Assembly (NCBI RefSeq): GCF_039555535.1
Contig: NZ_CP154630.1
Coordinates: forward strand, 571,001-635,000
DNA from: Stenotrophomonas maltophilia
Lineage (GTDB): Bacteria > Pseudomonadota > Gammaproteobacteria > Xanthomonadales > Xanthomonadaceae
Direction of reading: 5' to 3'
Length of the DNA stretch: 64,000 bases
The notes below the pieces were generated by a model. It was not told where the DNA came from and ran no database searches. It worked only from the letters and a program-made list of their open reading frames with translations. Made by a program: the position numbers and the translations under genes. This document shows, piece after piece, positions 43,633 through 54,990 of this stretch. Every line of letters begins with the position of its first letter. The stretch's first letter is position 1.

Positions 43633-44571
43633 TCAGAGCAATGTCTCCAGCTCCGGCAGGATCGTGAACAGATCCCCCACCAGGCCGATATCCGCAATCT
43701 CGAAGATCGGCGCATCGCCGTCTTTGTTGATCGCCACGATCGTGCCGGCATCCTTGATGCCGGTCAGGTGCTGGATGGCACCGCTGATGCCGACGGCCAC
43801 ATACAGTTCCGGCGCGATGATCTTGCCGGTCTGGCCGACCTGCAGGTCGCTGGGCACGTAGCCGGCGTCGACCGCGGCGCGCGAGGCACCGACCGCGGCA
43901 CCGAGCTTGTCGGCCAGCTGGAAGATGACCTTGAAGTTCTCTTCCGAACCAACGCCGCGGCCACCGGAGACCACGCGCTTGGCGCTCTGCAGGTCCGGGC
44001 GGTCGCTGGCACCGGCGGCCAGGCCGATGAAGCGGGTGTGGGCCGGCAGAGCGGCGTCGACGCTGGCCGCTTCAATGGCAGCGCTGCCACCTTGGGCGGC
44101 TTCCGGCCACGACGCGGCACGCACGGTGGCGACCACGATCTGGTCGGCCGGGGCTTCCACGGTGATGATCGCGTTGCCGGCGTAGATCGGGCGCTTGAAG
44201 GTGTGGCTGCCTTCAACGCTCATCAGGTCGGATACCTGGTTGACGCCGAGCAGGGCGGCCACGCACGGCATCAGGTCCTTGCCGAAGGTGGTCGATGGGC
44301 CGAACACGTGGGTGTAGCCCTTTGCAAGCTGCGCGATCTGCGGTGCCAGCACTTGGGCGATGGCCTGCGCATTGGCGGCGTTGGCCACGGTCAGGACCTT
44401 GGCGACGCCAGCAATCTTCGCGGCTTCAGCGGCGACGGCGGCCGGATCGGCGGCCAGCACGACCACATCGATGCTGGCGCCGCTGATGGCGGCGGCGGCG
44501 CTGACGGTCTTGGCGGTGGCGGCGTTGAGCTTGCCGTCGTGGTGCTCGGCGATGACGAGAATCTTGCTCAT
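43633..44571 (-). CDS. etfA: Electron transfer flavoprotein alpha subunit
   Basis: Carries FAD and passes electrons from acyl-CoA dehydrogenases to ETF-quinone oxidoreductase. The 312 residues have the C-terminal FAD-binding region [42 protein letters not shown] and [20 protein letters not shown]. It follows etfB with a one-base overlap (TAATG). Its right-to-left order and position mark the conserved right border of the O-antigen island. Confidence 0.97.
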   Translation of the reverse strand: MSKILVIAEHHDGKLNAATAKTVSAAAAISGASIDVVVLAADPAAVAAEAAKIAGVAKVLTVANAANAQAIAQVLAPQIAQLAKGYTHVFGPSTTFGKDLMPCVAALLGVNQVSDLMSVEGSHTFKRPIYAGNAIITVEAPADQIVVATVRAASWPEAAQGGSAAIEAASVDAALPAHTRFIGLAAGASDRPDLQSAKRVVSGGRGVGSEENFKVIFQLADKLGAAVGASRAAVDAGYVPSDLQVGQTGKIIAPELYVAVGISGAIQHLTGIKDAGTIVAINKDGDAPIFEIADIGLVGDLFTILPELETLL

Positions 44572-45317
44572 TACAGCAACCCCTTCTGCTTGAGTGCGGC
44601 AACCAGTTCGGCCGCGTCCTTGACCATCACGCCCTTGCTGCGCTTGGACGGCGCGGCGTACTGGGTGGTCTTGAAGGTGTCGGCGGCTTCAACGCCGAGA
44701 TCGGCCAGCTGCAGGGTCTCCAGCGGCTTGGCCTTGGCCTTCATGATGTCCGGCAGCTTGATGAAGCGCGGTTCGTTCAGGCGCAGGTCGGTGGTGACCA
44801 CGGCCGGCAGGTCCACTTCCAGCGTTTCCAGTCCGGCGTCGACTTCGCGGGTCACCGTGGCCTTGCCATCGGCAATGTCCAGCTTGCTGGCGAAGGTCGC
44901 CTGCGGACGGCCCCACAGCGTGGCCAGCATCTGGCCGGTCTGGTTGGCGTCGTCGTCGATGGCCTGCTTGCCGAGGATCACCAGGTCCGGCTGTTCCTTC
45001 TCGATCAGCTTGAGCAGGGTGCGTGCGGCGGTCAGCGGCTGGATGGCCTGGTCGGTGACCACATGGACCGCGCGGTTGGCGCCCATGGCCAGGCCGTTGC
45101 GCAGATGCGCCTGGGCATCGGCCGGAGCAATGGTGGCGACCACGACTTCGCTGGCGATGCCCTTGTCGCGCAGGCGCAGGGCTTCTTCCAAGGCGATTTC
45201 ATCGAAGGGGTTGGGGGACAGCTTGACGCCGTCGGTGACCACGCCGGAACCGTCCGGCTTGACCTGAATGCGGACGTTGTAGTCCACCACGCGCTTGTAC
45301 GCGACGAGGATTTTCAT
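44571..45317 (-). CDS. etfB: Electron transfer flavoprotein beta subunit
   Basis: The AMP-binding partner of EtfA. The 248 residues begin MKILVAYKRVVDYNVRI and contain NPFDEIALEEALRL and the GKQAIDDDANQTGQ segment typical of the subunit. It is the first gene of etfBA and diverges from rmlB across about 260 bases, where promoters for both should lie. Confidence 0.97.
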   Translation of the reverse strand: MKILVAYKRVVDYNVRIQVKPDGSGVVTDGVKLSPNPFDEIALEEALRLRDKGIASEVVVATIAPADAQAHLRNGLAMGANRAVHVVTDQAIQPLTAARTLLKLIEKEQPDLVILGKQAIDDDANQTGQMLATLWGRPQATFASKLDIADGKATVTREVDAGLETLEVDLPAVVTTDLRLNEPRFIKLPDIMKAKAKPLETLQLADLGVEAADTFKTTQYAAPSKRSKGVMVKDAAELVAALKQKGLL

Positions 45318-45576
45318 CTGGTACGGGGTCCTTCAATAACGGAGAGAGCGTCCGGTCCTCGCACAGCAACCGGTTCGGGGGTGGGATCCCGATTCTAGCG
45401 GGTGACGGGGCACCATGCGAATGCGTATGGTTTTGCTGCGATGCAGCAGAATCCGCGAGGCCCTGCGTGTTGTTCACGGTGTGAGGGCAGTAGTGAAGGT
45501 GCCCCCGATGTATCCTGTTGCGCTGAGTCGGGCTGCCGGGTGCGGCCCACATGGATCATCAACAGGAGAACAGGTA

Positions 45577-46632
45577 GTGCCCACATGGCTTGTCACCGGC
45601 GGTGCCGGATTCATTGGCGGTAACTTTGTTCTCGAAGCGGTCGCCCGTGGCATCAAGGTCATCAACCTCGACGCACTGACCTATGCCGGCAACCTGACGA
45701 CGCTGTCCAGCTTGGACGGCAACCCGCACCACGTGTTTGTGCAGGGTGACATCGGTGACAGCGCGCTGGTATCCCGCCTGCTGGCCGAACATCGGCCGGA
45801 TGCGGTGCTGAACTTCGCTGCAGAAAGCCATGTGGACCGTTCGATCGATGGTCCTGGCGCCTTCATCCAGACCAACGTGGTTGGCACCCTGGGCCTGCTG
45901 GAAGCGGTACGTGACTACTGGAAGGCCCTGCCGGCCGAGCAGGGCGCGGCGTTTCGCTTCCTGCATGTGTCCACCGACGAGGTGTACGGCACCCTGGGTG
46001 AGACCGGCAAGTTCAGCGAAACCACCCCGTATGCGCCGAATTCGCCGTATTCGGCGTCCAAGGCCGCCTCCGACCACCTGGTGCGTGCGTTCCACCACAC
46101 CTACGGGCTGCCGGTGCTGACCACCAACTGCTCCAACAATTACGGCCCGTACCATTTCCCCGAGAAGCTGATCCCGCTGGTGATCGCCAAGGCGTTGGCC
46201 GGCGAGCCGCTGCCGGTGTACGGCGATGGCAAGCAGGTGCGCGACTGGCTGTTCGTGTCCGACCACTGCGAGGCGATCCGTACCGTGCTGGCCAAGGGTC
46301 AGGTTGGCGAGACCTACAACGTCGGTGGCAACTCGGAAAAGCAGAACATCGAAGTGGTGCAGGCCATCTGCGCGCTTCTGGACCAGCGTCGCCCGCGTGA
46401 GGATGGCCAGCCGCGCAGCAGCCAGATCACCTACGTGGCCGACCGCCCGGGTCATGACCGCCGCTACGCGATCGATGCGTCGAAGCTGAAGAACGACCTG
46501 GGCTGGGAGCCGGCCTACACCTTCGAGCAGGGCATCACCTTCACCGTCGACTGGTACCTGGACAACCAGGCATGGGTCAACGGCGTGCTCGACGGCAGCT
46601 ACCGTCTGCAGCGCATCGGCACTGCGGCCTGA
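45577..46632 (+). CDS. rmlB: dTDP-glucose 4,6-dehydratase
   Basis: Second step of dTDP-L-rhamnose synthesis: NAD-dependent oxidation and dehydration of dTDP-glucose. The 351 residues have [11 protein letters not shown] near the start, STDEVYG and the YSASK catalytic motif, and [12 protein letters not shown]. The start is GTG at 45577, with AGGAGA eight bases upstream; the longer frame from 45415 covers the promoter region. First gene of the rmlBACD operon. Confidence 0.96.
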   Translation: MPTWLVTGGAGFIGGNFVLEAVARGIKVINLDALTYAGNLTTLSSLDGNPHHVFVQGDIGDSALVSRLLAEHRPDAVLNFAAESHVDRSIDGPGAFIQTNVVGTLGLLEAVRDYWKALPAEQGAAFRFLHVSTDEVYGTLGETGKFSETTPYAPNSPYSASKAASDHLVRAFHHTYGLPVLTTNCSNNYGPYHFPEKLIPLVIAKALAGEPLPVYGDGKQVRDWLFVSDHCEAIRTVLAKGQVGETYNVGGNSEKQNIEVVQAICALLDQRRPREDGQPRSSQITYVADRPGHDRRYAIDASKLKNDLGWEPAYTFEQGITFTVDWYLDNQAWVNGVLDGSYRLQRIGTAA

Positions 46633-46646
46633 ACCCAGGAGACCTC

Positions 46647-47534
46647 ATGACCCAGCGCAAGGGCATCATCCTCGCCGGTGGCTCCGGCACCCGGCTGTAT
46701 CCGATCACCAAGGGCGTCAGCAAGCAGCTGCTGCCGGTATACGACAAGCCGATGATCTACTATCCGCTCAGCGTGCTGATGCTGGCGGGCATCCGCGAAG
46801 TGCTGATCATCAACACTCCCCATGAACAGGCTCTGTTCCAGCAGCTGCTGGGCGATGGCTCGCAATGGGGCATGGACATCCAGTACGCAGTGCAGCCCAG
46901 CCCCGATGGGCTGGCGCAGGCCTATCTGATCGGTCGCGACTTCGTGGCCGGCAAGCCGAGCTGCCTGGTGCTGGGAGACAACATCTTCCACGGGACCGGC
47001 CTGCGCGAGGTGCTCAGGCGTGCCGACCAGCGGGATGCAGGTGCCACGGTGTTCGGTTACTGGGTGAATGATCCGGAACGCTATGGCGTGGCCGAGTTCA
47101 ACAAGGATGGCAGAGTGATCGATCTGGTCGAGAAGCCCGAGAATCCGCGTTCGAACTATGCTGTGACCGGCCTGTATTTCTATGATGGAAAAGCCAGCGA
47201 GTACGCGGCCGAGTTGAAGCCTTCGCCGCGCGGCGAGCTGGAAATCACCGATCTCAACAAGCGCTATCTGGCAGAGAGCAACCTGCACCTTGAAGCACTG
47301 GGTCGCGGCTACGCCTGGCTGGATACGGGTACCCATCAGTCGTTGCTGGAAGCCTCGAACTTCATCGAGACCATCCAGACCCGGCAGGGCCTGCAAGTGT
47401 GCTGCCCTGAAGAGATCGCCTTCGGGCAGGGCTGGATCGATGCGGCCAAGCTTGAGGAACTGGCTGCACCATTGAGCAAGAATGGCTATGGCCAGTATCT
47501 GGTCAAGCTGTTGCAGCGTGGTGTCGTGCCGTGA
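46647..47534 (+). CDS. rmlA: Glucose-1-phosphate thymidylyltransferase
   Basis: First step of dTDP-L-rhamnose synthesis: dTTP plus glucose-1-phosphate to dTDP-glucose; allosterically inhibited by dTDP-rhamnose in the family. The 295 residues begin with the signature [20 protein letters not shown] and include LGDNIFHG and [26 protein letters not shown] precedes the ATG. It overlaps rmlC by four bases. The substrate may be supplied by XanA. Confidence 0.97.
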   Translation: MTQRKGIILAGGSGTRLYPITKGVSKQLLPVYDKPMIYYPLSVLMLAGIREVLIINTPHEQALFQQLLGDGSQWGMDIQYAVQPSPDGLAQAYLIGRDFVAGKPSCLVLGDNIFHGTGLREVLRRADQRDAGATVFGYWVNDPERYGVAEFNKDGRVIDLVEKPENPRSNYAVTGLYFYDGKASEYAAELKPSPRGELEITDLNKRYLAESNLHLEALGRGYAWLDTGTHQSLLEASNFIETIQTRQGLQVCCPEEIAFGQGWIDAAKLEELAAPLSKNGYGQYLVKLLQRGVVP

Positions 47535-48088
47535 AAGTCATCGAGACGAGTCTGGCTGGATGCAAAGTGATCGAGCCGAACGTGTTCGGCGATGCCCGCG
47601 GATTTTTCTTTGAAACATGGAATGCCGACCGGTTCGCTGAGGCGGGGCTGGAGGGCGGCTTCGTACAAAGCAATGTTTCGTCGTCGAGCAAGGGCGTGCT
47701 GCGTGGCCTCCATTACCAGTGGCCGCGCCCGCAGGGCAAGCTGATCTCGGTGCTGCAGGGTGAAGTCTATGACGTCGCGGTGGACATCCGCCGCGGCTCG
47801 CCGACCTTCGGACGCTGGGAAGCGGTGATCCTGAGCGCCGAAAACAAGCGGCAGTTCTGGATTCCAGAAGGGTTCGCGCACGGCTTCGCTGTGCTTTCTG
47901 ATACGGCGCTGTTCAACTATCTGTGCACCGATGTCTACGTAAAGGAGGCCGATGCTGGCGTACGCTGGAACGATGCCGATATCGCCGTGGATTGGCCGGT
48001 CAGTGCACCGACGTTGTCGGCCAAGGACGAGAACGCGCCGTTCCTGAAGGACATCGCTGAGGACCGCCTGCCGGTCTACACCCCATGA
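47531..48088 (+). CDS. rmlC: dTDP-4-dehydrorhamnose 3,5-epimerase
   Basis: Third step: double epimerisation at C3 and C5. The 185-residue cupin begins at a GTG overlapping the rmlA stop and contains GFFFETWN, the catalytic-His segment VLRGLHYQ, and [16 protein letters not shown]. Length and motifs are standard. It overlaps rmlD by four bases. Confidence 0.96.
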   Translation: MKVIETSLAGCKVIEPNVFGDARGFFFETWNADRFAEAGLEGGFVQSNVSSSSKGVLRGLHYQWPRPQGKLISVLQGEVYDVAVDIRRGSPTFGRWEAVILSAENKRQFWIPEGFAHGFAVLSDTALFNYLCTDVYVKEADAGVRWNDADIAVDWPVSAPTLSAKDENAPFLKDIAEDRLPVYTP

Positions 48089-48978
48089 CGGTGCTGGTCT
48101 TCGGCGGCAACGGCCAGGTCGGTCAGGAACTGCTGCGCGCTTTGGCACCACTGGGTACGGTGGTGCCAACCACGCGCAGTGGCCGGTTGCCAGATGGCCG
48201 TGCCTGCGAAACGGCCGATTTCAGCCAGCCCGACAGTCTGCCGGCGCTGCTGGACCGCCTGCAGCCGTCGATCGTGGTCAATGCTGCGGCCTACACGGCT
48301 GTGGATCGTGCCGAGCAGGACGCAGAGGCCGCCTTCGCTGCCAATGCGCAGGCGCCGGGTGTGATCGCACGATGGTGTGCGGCGCATGGCGTGCCGTTCG
48401 TGCATTACTCCACCGACTATGTGTTCGATGGTCAGGGTTCCGCGCCGTACCGCGAAGATGAGTCGACTGCACCGCTGGGTGTATATGGCACCAGCAAGCG
48501 AGATGGTGAGGATGCCGTACGCGCGGCCGGTGGCCGCCACCTGATCTTCCGCACGGCCTGGGTCTATGCCTCGCACGGCGCGAATTTCCTGCGCACCATG
48601 CTGCGCGTAGGTGCCGAGCGTGATGCGTTGCGGGTAGTGGCCGACCAGATCGGTACGCCGACCCCGGCCGCGCTGATCGCCGATGTTACCGCGCAGGCGC
48701 TGCAGCATCCGGATCAGCTGTCTGGTACCTGGCACCTTACCGCCAATGGCCAGACCAGCTGGCATGGGTTCGCCGAGGCGATCTTCGCCGAAGCGTTGGC
48801 CACCGGCGTACTGGTCAAGGTGCCGACCGTCGAGGCGATTCCCAGTTCCGAGTATCCGACCCCGGCCAAGCGTCCAGCCTGGTCGGTGCTGGACAACCGC
48901 AAGCTGCAGCAGGATTTCGGCATCGTGCTGCCGACCTGGCAGGACGGCCTGAAGCGGGTGATGGCGGAGATTGCCTGA
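48085..48978 (+). CDS. rmlD: dTDP-4-dehydrorhamnose reductase
   Basis: Last step: NADPH-dependent reduction to dTDP-L-rhamnose. The 297-residue SDR protein has VFGGNGQVGQEL, VNAAAYTAVDRAE, STDYVFDG and the YGTSKRDGE catalytic motif. ATG overlaps the rmlC stop. The operon ends here; a REP-like hairpin separates it from convergent xanB. Confidence 0.96.
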   Translation: MTVLVFGGNGQVGQELLRALAPLGTVVPTTRSGRLPDGRACETADFSQPDSLPALLDRLQPSIVVNAAAYTAVDRAEQDAEAAFAANAQAPGVIARWCAAHGVPFVHYSTDYVFDGQGSAPYREDESTAPLGVYGTSKRDGEDAVRAAGGRHLIFRTAWVYASHGANFLRTMLRVGAERDALRVVADQIGTPTPAALIADVTAQALQHPDQLSGTWHLTANGQTSWHGFAEAIFAEALATGVLVKVPTVEAIPSSEYPTPAKRPAWSVLDNRKLQQDFGIVLPTWQDGLKRVMAEIA

Positions 48979-48982
48979 CCCG

Positions 48983-49012
48983 GTAGGCGACGTGCCGACC
49001 AACGGTCGGCAC
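48983..49012. repeat. GTAG-headed REP-like hairpin
   Basis: GTAG at 48983 leads to a nine-base perfect stem GTGCCGACC/GGTCGGCAC, followed by a partial second copy (AACAGTCGGCACCCACC). It lies between convergent rmlD and xanB and may act as a two-way terminator. Confidence 0.75.
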
Positions 49013-49053
49013 CCGCCCCGACCAACAGTCGGCACCCACCAGCGGGCGCCGCG

Positions 49054-50457
49054 TCAGTTGCGCCCGTACGTGTCCTCGAACCGCACGATGTCATCCTCGC
49101 CCAGGTAGCTGCCCGACTGCACTTCGATCAGCTCCAGTGGCAGCTTGCCGGGATTGCGCAGGCGATGGGTCACGCCCAGCGGGATGTAGGTGCTCTGGTT
49201 CTCGCTGAGCAGGATCACCTCGTTGCCGCGGGTCACCTCGGCGGTGCCGCTGACCACGATCCAGTGCTCGGCGCGGTGGTGATGCATCTGCAGGCTGAGC
49301 GTGCCGCCGGGCTTGACCGTGATCCGCTTGACCTGAAAGCGCTCGCCGTTGTCGATCGAGTCGTAGGCACCCCAGGGGCGGTACACCTTGCGGTGCCAGG
49401 TCGCCTCGCTGCGGCCTTCGGCCTTCAGCTTGGCCACCACGGTCTTGACCTCCTGCATGCGGTCAGCCTTGCCGACCAGCACCGCATCGTCGGTCTCGAC
49501 CACGACCACATCATCCAGCCCGACCAGTGCGACCAGGCGCTGGGCATAGGCATAGGTGTTGCGGCAATCGATGGCGATCACATCACCCTGGTGGGCATTG
49601 CCGTCGCCATCCTGCTGCGAGACATCGCGCAGTGCGGTCCACGAGCCGACATCGTTCCAGCCGGCATCGAGCGGGATCACCACCGCGTCGGCGGTCTTTT
49701 CCATCACCGCGTAGTCGATCGAGTCCGAGGGCACGGCGGTGAAGGCGTCCTTGTCCAAGCGCGTGAAGTCCGCATCGCGGCGAGCCTGCTGCCAGGCCTG
49801 GCGGCTGCTGGCCAGCATTTCCGGCTGGAAGCGTTCCAGCTCCCGCAGATAGCGCGACGCCTTGAACAGGAACATGCCGCTGTTCCAGTAGTACTGACCG
49901 CTGCTGACGTAGCCGGTGGCGGTCTCCAGGTCGGGCTTCTCGACGAAACGTTCGACCGCGCGCACGCCCTGTCCATCAGCGGCCTTGATATAGCCATAAC
50001 CGGTTTCCGGGCCGGTCGGGACGATGCCAAAGGTCACCAGCTTGCCGGCGTCGGCGGCACTTGCTGCGGCCTGCACTGCACTGCGGAAGGCCGCTTCGTC
50101 GGTGATCACATGGTCGGAGGGCAGCACCAGCAGCAGCGCGTCGGTACCGCCACGGGTGGCCTCCAGCGCGGCTACGGCAATCGCCGGCGCAGTGTTGCGG
50201 CCCACCGGTTCCAGGATGATCGCGGCCGCCTCGGCCCCGACCTGCTGCAGCTGTTCGGCGGCAACGAAGCGGTGTTCCTCGTTGGCAATCACCAGCGGAC
50301 CACGCGCCGCCAGTGGGGCGACGCGTTGCCAGGTGGCCTGCAGCATCGTCAGCTCGCCGGCCAGTGGCAGGAACTGCTTCGGGTAGGCCTCGCGCGAAAG
50401 CGGCCACAGGCGGGTACCGGATCCGCCGGACAGGATGACGGGCTGGATGCTGCTCAT
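49054..50457 (-). CDS. xanB: Mannose-1-phosphate guanylyltransferase/mannose-6-phosphate isomerase
   Basis: A bifunctional type II enzyme giving GDP-mannose. The 467 residues have the N-terminal pyrophosphorylase signature [21 protein letters not shown] and FVEKPD, and a C-terminal cupin isomerase domain with [20 protein letters not shown]. In S. maltophilia this gene has been called manA and shares an operon with spgM. xanA lies 11 bases upstream in the same direction. Confidence 0.95.
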   Translation of the reverse strand: MSSIQPVILSGGSGTRLWPLSREAYPKQFLPLAGELTMLQATWQRVAPLAARGPLVIANEEHRFVAAEQLQQVGAEAAAIILEPVGRNTAPAIAVAALEATRGGTDALLLVLPSDHVITDEAAFRSAVQAAASAADAGKLVTFGIVPTGPETGYGYIKAADGQGVRAVERFVEKPDLETATGYVSSGQYYWNSGMFLFKASRYLRELERFQPEMLASSRQAWQQARRDADFTRLDKDAFTAVPSDSIDYAVMEKTADAVVIPLDAGWNDVGSWTALRDVSQQDGDGNAHQGDVIAIDCRNTYAYAQRLVALVGLDDVVVVETDDAVLVGKADRMQEVKTVVAKLKAEGRSEATWHRKVYRPWGAYDSIDNGERFQVKRITVKPGGTLSLQMHHHRAEHWIVVSGTAEVTRGNEVILLSENQSTYIPLGVTHRLRNPGKLPLELIEVQSGSYLGEDDIVRFEDTYGRN

Positions 50458-50468
50458 GCGGGCCTCGG

Positions 50469-51815
50469 TTACTGCTGGATGAGACGGGAGAGTTCGTCGG
50501 TACGCGCCTGCATCAGCGACGCGTCACCACGCGCTTCGACGTTCAGGCGCAGCAGCGGCTCGGTATTGGAGCTGCGCAGGTTGAAGCGCCAGTTGCCGAA
50601 GTCGGCACTGATGCCGTCGGTGTGGTCCAGCCTGGGCGATTGCGCGGCGAAGTGTTCCATCACGCGCGCGACGGCGGCCTTGGCATCGGCCACCTTGAAG
50701 TTGATCTCGCCGCTGCACGGGTAGGCTGCCATGCGGTCTTCGACCCAGTCGGCCAGCGAACGGCCGCTCCCGGAAACCAGCTGGGCGATCAGCAGCCACG
50801 GGATCATGCCCGAGTCGGCATAGGCGAACTCGCGGAAATAGTGGTGCGCGCTCATCTCGCCGCCGTACACCGCGTCTTCGGCACGCATCTTTTCCTTGAT
50901 GAAGGCGTGGCCGCTCTTGCACTGCACTGGCACGCCACCGGCCTGCTCGACCATGTCCACGGTGTTCCAGACCAGGCGCGGGTCATGCACGATCTTGCCG
51001 CCGGGATGGCGCGCCAGGATCGCCTTGGCCAGCAGGCCGACCAGGTAGTAGCCCTCGATGAAGCGGCCGCTGTGGTCGAAGAAGAAGCAGCGATCGAAGT
51101 CACCGTCCCACGCGATGCCGAAATCGGCGCCATGTTCGCGTACGGCGTCGGCGGTGGCGGCGCGGTTCTCCGGCAGCAGCGGATTGGGAATGCCATTGGG
51201 GAAGCTGCCGTCCGGCTCGTGGCAGATGCGGATGAACTCGAACGGCAGGTGCGGTGCCAACAGGTCAACGATGGCGCCGGCGCCGCCATTGCCCGCATTG
51301 ACCACCAGCTTCAGCGGCTTCAGCTTGCCGGCATCGACATAGCTCAGCAGGTGCTGGATGTAGGCGCTCTTGTCATGCTGGGCGACCTGGCCGGCACGCG
51401 GCGGCTGGGCCTCGGCGGTGTCGGCGGCCACTGCATCGGAAATCGCGAACAGGCCGGTATCGGAGCTGATCGGCCGTGCGTTTTCCTTGACCAGCTTCAT
51501 GCCGTTGTAATCCATCGGGTTGTGGCTGGCGGTGACCATCACGCCGCCGGCTGCGTTCAGGTGGTCGGTCTGGAAATAGACTTCCTCGGTGCCGCACAGG
51601 CCGATGTCGATCACTTCCCGCCCGGTACCGCGCAGGCCGGCCGCCAGCGCGTCCTGCAGCGCCGGGCTGGTCAGGCGCACGTCGTGGCCTAGGACCACCG
51701 GGCCCGGCGCGAGCTGCGCAGCCAGGGCCACGCCGATGCGGCGAGCCAGGTCTTCGTTCAGTTCCTCGGGCACGCGGCCACGGATGTCATAGGCCTTGAA
51801 GGCGGGCAGGGGCAT
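50469..51815 (-). CDS. xanA: Phosphomannomutase/phosphoglucomutase
   Basis: Interconverts 6- and 1-phosphates of mannose and glucose, feeding both XanB and RmlA. The 448 residues have FKAYDIRG at the start, the phosphoserine loop [11 protein letters not shown], the metal loop [11 protein letters not shown] and the sugar loop [10 protein letters not shown]. Called spgM in S. maltophilia, where loss affects LPS. The ATG at 51815 begins the conserved protein; the longer frame overlaps the divergent gene region. Confidence 0.95.
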   Translation of the reverse strand: MPLPAFKAYDIRGRVPEELNEDLARRIGVALAAQLAPGPVVLGHDVRLTSPALQDALAAGLRGTGREVIDIGLCGTEEVYFQTDHLNAAGGVMVTASHNPMDYNGMKLVKENARPISSDTGLFAISDAVAADTAEAQPPRAGQVAQHDKSAYIQHLLSYVDAGKLKPLKLVVNAGNGGAGAIVDLLAPHLPFEFIRICHEPDGSFPNGIPNPLLPENRAATADAVREHGADFGIAWDGDFDRCFFFDHSGRFIEGYYLVGLLAKAILARHPGGKIVHDPRLVWNTVDMVEQAGGVPVQCKSGHAFIKEKMRAEDAVYGGEMSAHHYFREFAYADSGMIPWLLIAQLVSGSGRSLADWVEDRMAAYPCSGEINFKVADAKAAVARVMEHFAAQSPRLDHTDGISADFGNWRFNLRSSNTEPLLRLNVEARGDASLMQARTDELSRLIQQ

Positions 51816-52049
51816 CGAAGCAGTCCATCCGGATAGAGAAACCTGATTATAGCGGGAGGGTCTGCAAACGGCCGGTGAGTCAGGGACGCCCGGCGGGTAG
51901 CGCCGACATGGAAGTGGGGCGGGCCGATTCCCCGTCGATGGGCCATGGCCAGCAGGCAGTTCGCATACAATTGCGCGCTGACGACCGAGGACATGGCCCG
52001 CGTGGCCATCGCCGATTGGCCTGCTGTTCCAGAAGGATCGAGGTTTGCT

Positions 52050-53006
52050 TTGAAATTCACTCACGATCAGAAACGCGTGCTGGTGACCGGTGGCGCGGGC
52101 TTCCTCGGGTCGCATCTGTGCGATCGGCTCATCGCGGGCGGCCATGACGTCCTCTGCGTGGACAACTTCTACACCGGTAGCAAGGCGAACGTGGATGGGC
52201 TGCTGGGCCACCCACGGTTCGAGCTCATGCGCCATGACGTGACGTTCCCGCTCTATGTGGAAGTGGACCGGATCTTCAACCTGGCCTGCCCGGCGTCACC
52301 GATCCACTATCAGCAGGACCCGGTGCAGACCACCAAGACCAGCGTGCATGGCGCGATCAACATGCTCGGCCTGGCCAAGCGTCTGCGCGCGCGCATCCTG
52401 CAGGCCAGCACCAGTGAGGTGTACGGCGATCCGGAAATCCATCCGCAGGTAGAAGGCTACTGGGGCCGGGTCAACCCGATCGGCATCCGCAGCTGCTATG
52501 ACGAGGGCAAGCGTTGCGCCGAAACGCTGTTCTTCGACTACTGGCGCCAGCACCAGCTGGAGATCAAGGTCATGCGCATCTTCAACACGTATGGCCCGCG
52601 CATGCATCCCAATGATGGCCGGGTGGTCAGCAACTTCATCGTGCAGGGGCTGAAGGGCGAGCCGATCACCATCTATGGTGATGGCAGCCAGACGCGCAGC
52701 TTCTGCTATGTCGATGACCTGATCGAAGGCATGTTGCGGCTGATGGACTCGCCAGCTGATCTCACCGGTCCGATCAATATCGGCAATCCGTCCGAGTACA
52801 CCATGCTGGAACTGGCCGAGACCGTGCTCCGCCTCGTCGGTGGCAGGTCGAAGATCGAGTACCGCCCGCTGCCCTTGGATGATCCACGCCAACGCCAGCC
52901 GGATATCAGCCTGGCCAAAGCGGATCTGGGCTGGGAGCCCAAGGTCGGCCTGGAGGACGGCCTGAAGGAGACCATCGCCTATTTCCGCCATCGCTTGCAG
53001 GCCTGA
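52050..53006 (+). CDS. UDP-glucuronate decarboxylase (UDP-xylose synthase)
   Basis: An extended SDR enzyme that should turn UDP-glucuronate into UDP-xylose. It shows [45 protein letters not shown], the SCYDEGKR catalytic motif and [21 protein letters not shown], all characteristic of UXS. The start is uncertain: TTG at 52050 has GAGG six bases upstream and gives the usual 318 residues; ATGs at 51993 and 51945 are in frame but lack a good ribosome site. It diverges from xanA and begins a six-gene cassette. Confidence 0.85.
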   Translation: MKFTHDQKRVLVTGGAGFLGSHLCDRLIAGGHDVLCVDNFYTGSKANVDGLLGHPRFELMRHDVTFPLYVEVDRIFNLACPASPIHYQQDPVQTTKTSVHGAINMLGLAKRLRARILQASTSEVYGDPEIHPQVEGYWGRVNPIGIRSCYDEGKRCAETLFFDYWRQHQLEIKVMRIFNTYGPRMHPNDGRVVSNFIVQGLKGEPITIYGDGSQTRSFCYVDDLIEGMLRLMDSPADLTGPINIGNPSEYTMLELAETVLRLVGGRSKIEYRPLPLDDPRQRQPDISLAKADLGWEPKVGLEDGLKETIAYFRHRLQA

Positions 53007-53016
53007 GGTGGCGACG

Positions 53017-53961
53017 ATGCGCAAGATCGTGGTGATGCCGGTCTACGAGGATCTGGAAGCCTCCTCGAAGCTGTTTGTCGAGCTCGCCCGCACCCAGGGC
53101 CCGGACACCTATGTGGTGGCCGTGGACGACGGCTCGGTGCGGCAGCCATTGCCGATCAGCGCCATTGAGGCTTCGGGGTTGGAGGGCGTGGTGATCCGCC
53201 TGCGTCGCAATGTCGGGCATCAGCGTGCGATCGCCATCGGCCTGGGCTATGTGGCCGAACACTTCGATGGCAATGACATTGTCGTGGTGATGGATTCCGA
53301 TGGCGAGGATACGCCGGAGAGCATCACCGAACTGGTGGCGGGCCTGGATTCGGCCGATGTCGACGTGGTGGTGGCCAGTCGTCGCAGCCGGGTCGAATCG
53401 CTGAAGTTCAAGTCGTTCTACATTGTCTACAAGCTGCTGTTCTCGCTGCTCAGCGGGCGCCAGATCAGCTTCGGCAACTTCATGGCGGCGAAGATGCCGG
53501 CGGTGCGCCGGTTGGCATCGATGCAGGAGCTGTGGATCCACGTTGCAGCCTGCGTACTGGGCTCTAAGCTGCGCGTGCAGACCTGTGCGCTGGATCGTGG
53601 TCCGCGCTATGCCGGCCGCAGCAAGATGAACTTCGTCGGCCTTGCCCTGCACGGATTCCGTGCACTGATGGTGTTTGCCGAGGATGTGCTGGTACGCGTG
53701 GGCATCGCCTGCACCATGGTGGCGGCACTGTCGATCATCGGCGGCATCGTCGCCACCGGGCTGAAGATGCTGGGCTTTGCATCGCAGGGCTGGTTCTCGC
53801 TGGCATTCGGCATCCTGGTGCTGGTGTTCCTGCAGACCGCGGCACTGACGCTGATCATCCTGATGTTGTCGGGGATGATGCGCGGCGGTGGTGTCATGAG
53901 CGTGGGCAGCTATCGCGAGTTCGTCGACGAGGTCCTGCATGCCGGCCGCCGCAGTGGCTAA
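53017..53961 (+). CDS. Membrane-anchored family 2 glycosyltransferase, GtrB/ArnC-like
   Basis: A 314-residue enzyme with a GT-A domain (VVMPVYEDLEASSK, AVDDGS, MDSDGEDTPESI) and two C-terminal membrane helices (about 230-285). It should make undecaprenyl-phosphate sugar; with UXS upstream the sugar may be xylose. The GTG three codons earlier could also be the start. It overlaps the GtrA-like gene by 23 bases. Confidence 0.87.
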   Translation: MRKIVVMPVYEDLEASSKLFVELARTQGPDTYVVAVDDGSVRQPLPISAIEASGLEGVVIRLRRNVGHQRAIAIGLGYVAEHFDGNDIVVVMDSDGEDTPESITELVAGLDSADVDVVVASRRSRVESLKFKSFYIVYKLLFSLLSGRQISFGNFMAAKMPAVRRLASMQELWIHVAACVLGSKLRVQTCALDRGPRYAGRSKMNFVGLALHGFRALMVFAEDVLVRVGIACTMVAALSIIGGIVATGLKMLGFASQGWFSLAFGILVLVFLQTAALTLIILMLSGMMRGGGVMSVGSYREFVDEVLHAGRRSG

Positions 53962-54343
53962 GGATGCGCTGGGCGGACAGGCCGTCCGCTACGTGATCAA
54001 TGGCCTGCTCGCCACCGCAGTGCACTATGGAGTGCTGCACTTCAACATTGAGGTGCTGCACATCCCGTTGGCCGCGGTGGCCAATGCGATTGCAGCGGTC
54101 TTCGGCATCACCGTATCGTTCCTCGGCAGCCGCTACTTCGTTTTCCATGGCAGGCAGGGCAGCCTGGCGCGGCAGGGCTCGCTGTTCCTGCTGATCTACG
54201 CGGCGATCGCCGTGCTGCATGCGCTGGTGATGTACGTCTGGGCCGATCGATGGGGTCTGGACTATCGCATCGGATTCGTATTGGCCACGGGGATGCAGAT
54301 GGCTTTCAGCTTCGTTGCCAACAAATTCCTGGTGTTCAAATGA
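53939..54343 (+). CDS. GtrA-like membrane protein
   Basis: A 134-residue protein with four membrane helices and the family's ending FSFVANKFLVFK. GtrA proteins are thought to flip undecaprenyl-phosphate sugars made by the adjacent GtrB. It overlaps the GT2 gene on the left and the next gene by four bases (ATGA). Confidence 0.88.
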   Translation: MPAAAVAKDALGGQAVRYVINGLLATAVHYGVLHFNIEVLHIPLAAVANAIAAVFGITVSFLGSRYFVFHGRQGSLARQGSLFLLIYAAIAVLHALVMYVWADRWGLDYRIGFVLATGMQMAFSFVANKFLVFK

Positions 54344-54939
54344 ACAAGTATCTGCGTGCCGCGCTGGCAACCCTGGCGTTCATTGCCACCCTGCTGCTGG
54401 TCTACTACGTCCACATGCGCCAGTTCCGCGTGAACGTGGTGCTGTATGCCAGCATCCTCGACGCGGTGATCGCCGTGGTGGTGGTGTTTGCGGGCCTGTA
54501 CGCGTTGAAGTGGTTCAGGGATTTCAGCCGCCTCGAGCTGATCCAGCTGGCCGCCATCTGGCTGCTGGGAGGCTACGTGTTCGCGATTTCGGTCCCGACC
54601 GTCATCGATCGTTCGCTGTCCTTCTACATCCTGGAGAAGCTGCAGCAGCGTGGTGGCGGCATCCGCGAGGATGCCTTCCGGCAGGTCTTCATCGAAGAGT
54701 ACGTCCCCGAGCACCACCTGGTGGAAGTGCGCCTGACCGAGCAGCTGCAGTCTGGAACCGTGCAGATCCATGATGGTTGTGTGCGGTTGACCGCGCGCGG
54801 CGAGCGCCTCGCATCGTTTGGCCGCTTCTACCGGCAGAACCTGCTGCCGACCCATCGCCTGCTGATGGGGGAGTACACCGATGCGCTCACTGATCCTTTC
54901 CGCGACAGCCGGATGCCGTCCGACTACCGTTGCCAATAG
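54340..54939 (+). CDS. Membrane protein of unknown function in the pentose cassette
   Basis: A 199-residue protein with three membrane helices (LRAALATLAFIATLLLVYYV, VLYASILDAVIAVVVVFAGL and LAAIWLLGGYVFAISV) and a soluble C-terminal half (about 95-199). I do not recognise the family. Operon position after GtrA suggests a role in the same sugar transfer. Confidence 0.75.
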   Translation: MNKYLRAALATLAFIATLLLVYYVHMRQFRVNVVLYASILDAVIAVVVVFAGLYALKWFRDFSRLELIQLAAIWLLGGYVFAISVPTVIDRSLSFYILEKLQQRGGGIREDAFRQVFIEEYVPEHHLVEVRLTEQLQSGTVQIHDGCVRLTARGERLASFGRFYRQNLLPTHRLLMGEYTDALTDPFRDSRMPSDYRCQ

Positions 54940-54990
54940 CCCGGGTGCTGCTGGCGCATTGGTTTTTCCGTTGGTTCCTTGAAACGTTTC

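Noticed and set aside
43294..45267. 657-residue forward frame opposite etfBA
   Set aside because: Antisense shadow of two certain genes.
49165..50724. 519-residue forward frame opposite xanB
   Set aside because: Antisense shadow; xanB motifs are complete.
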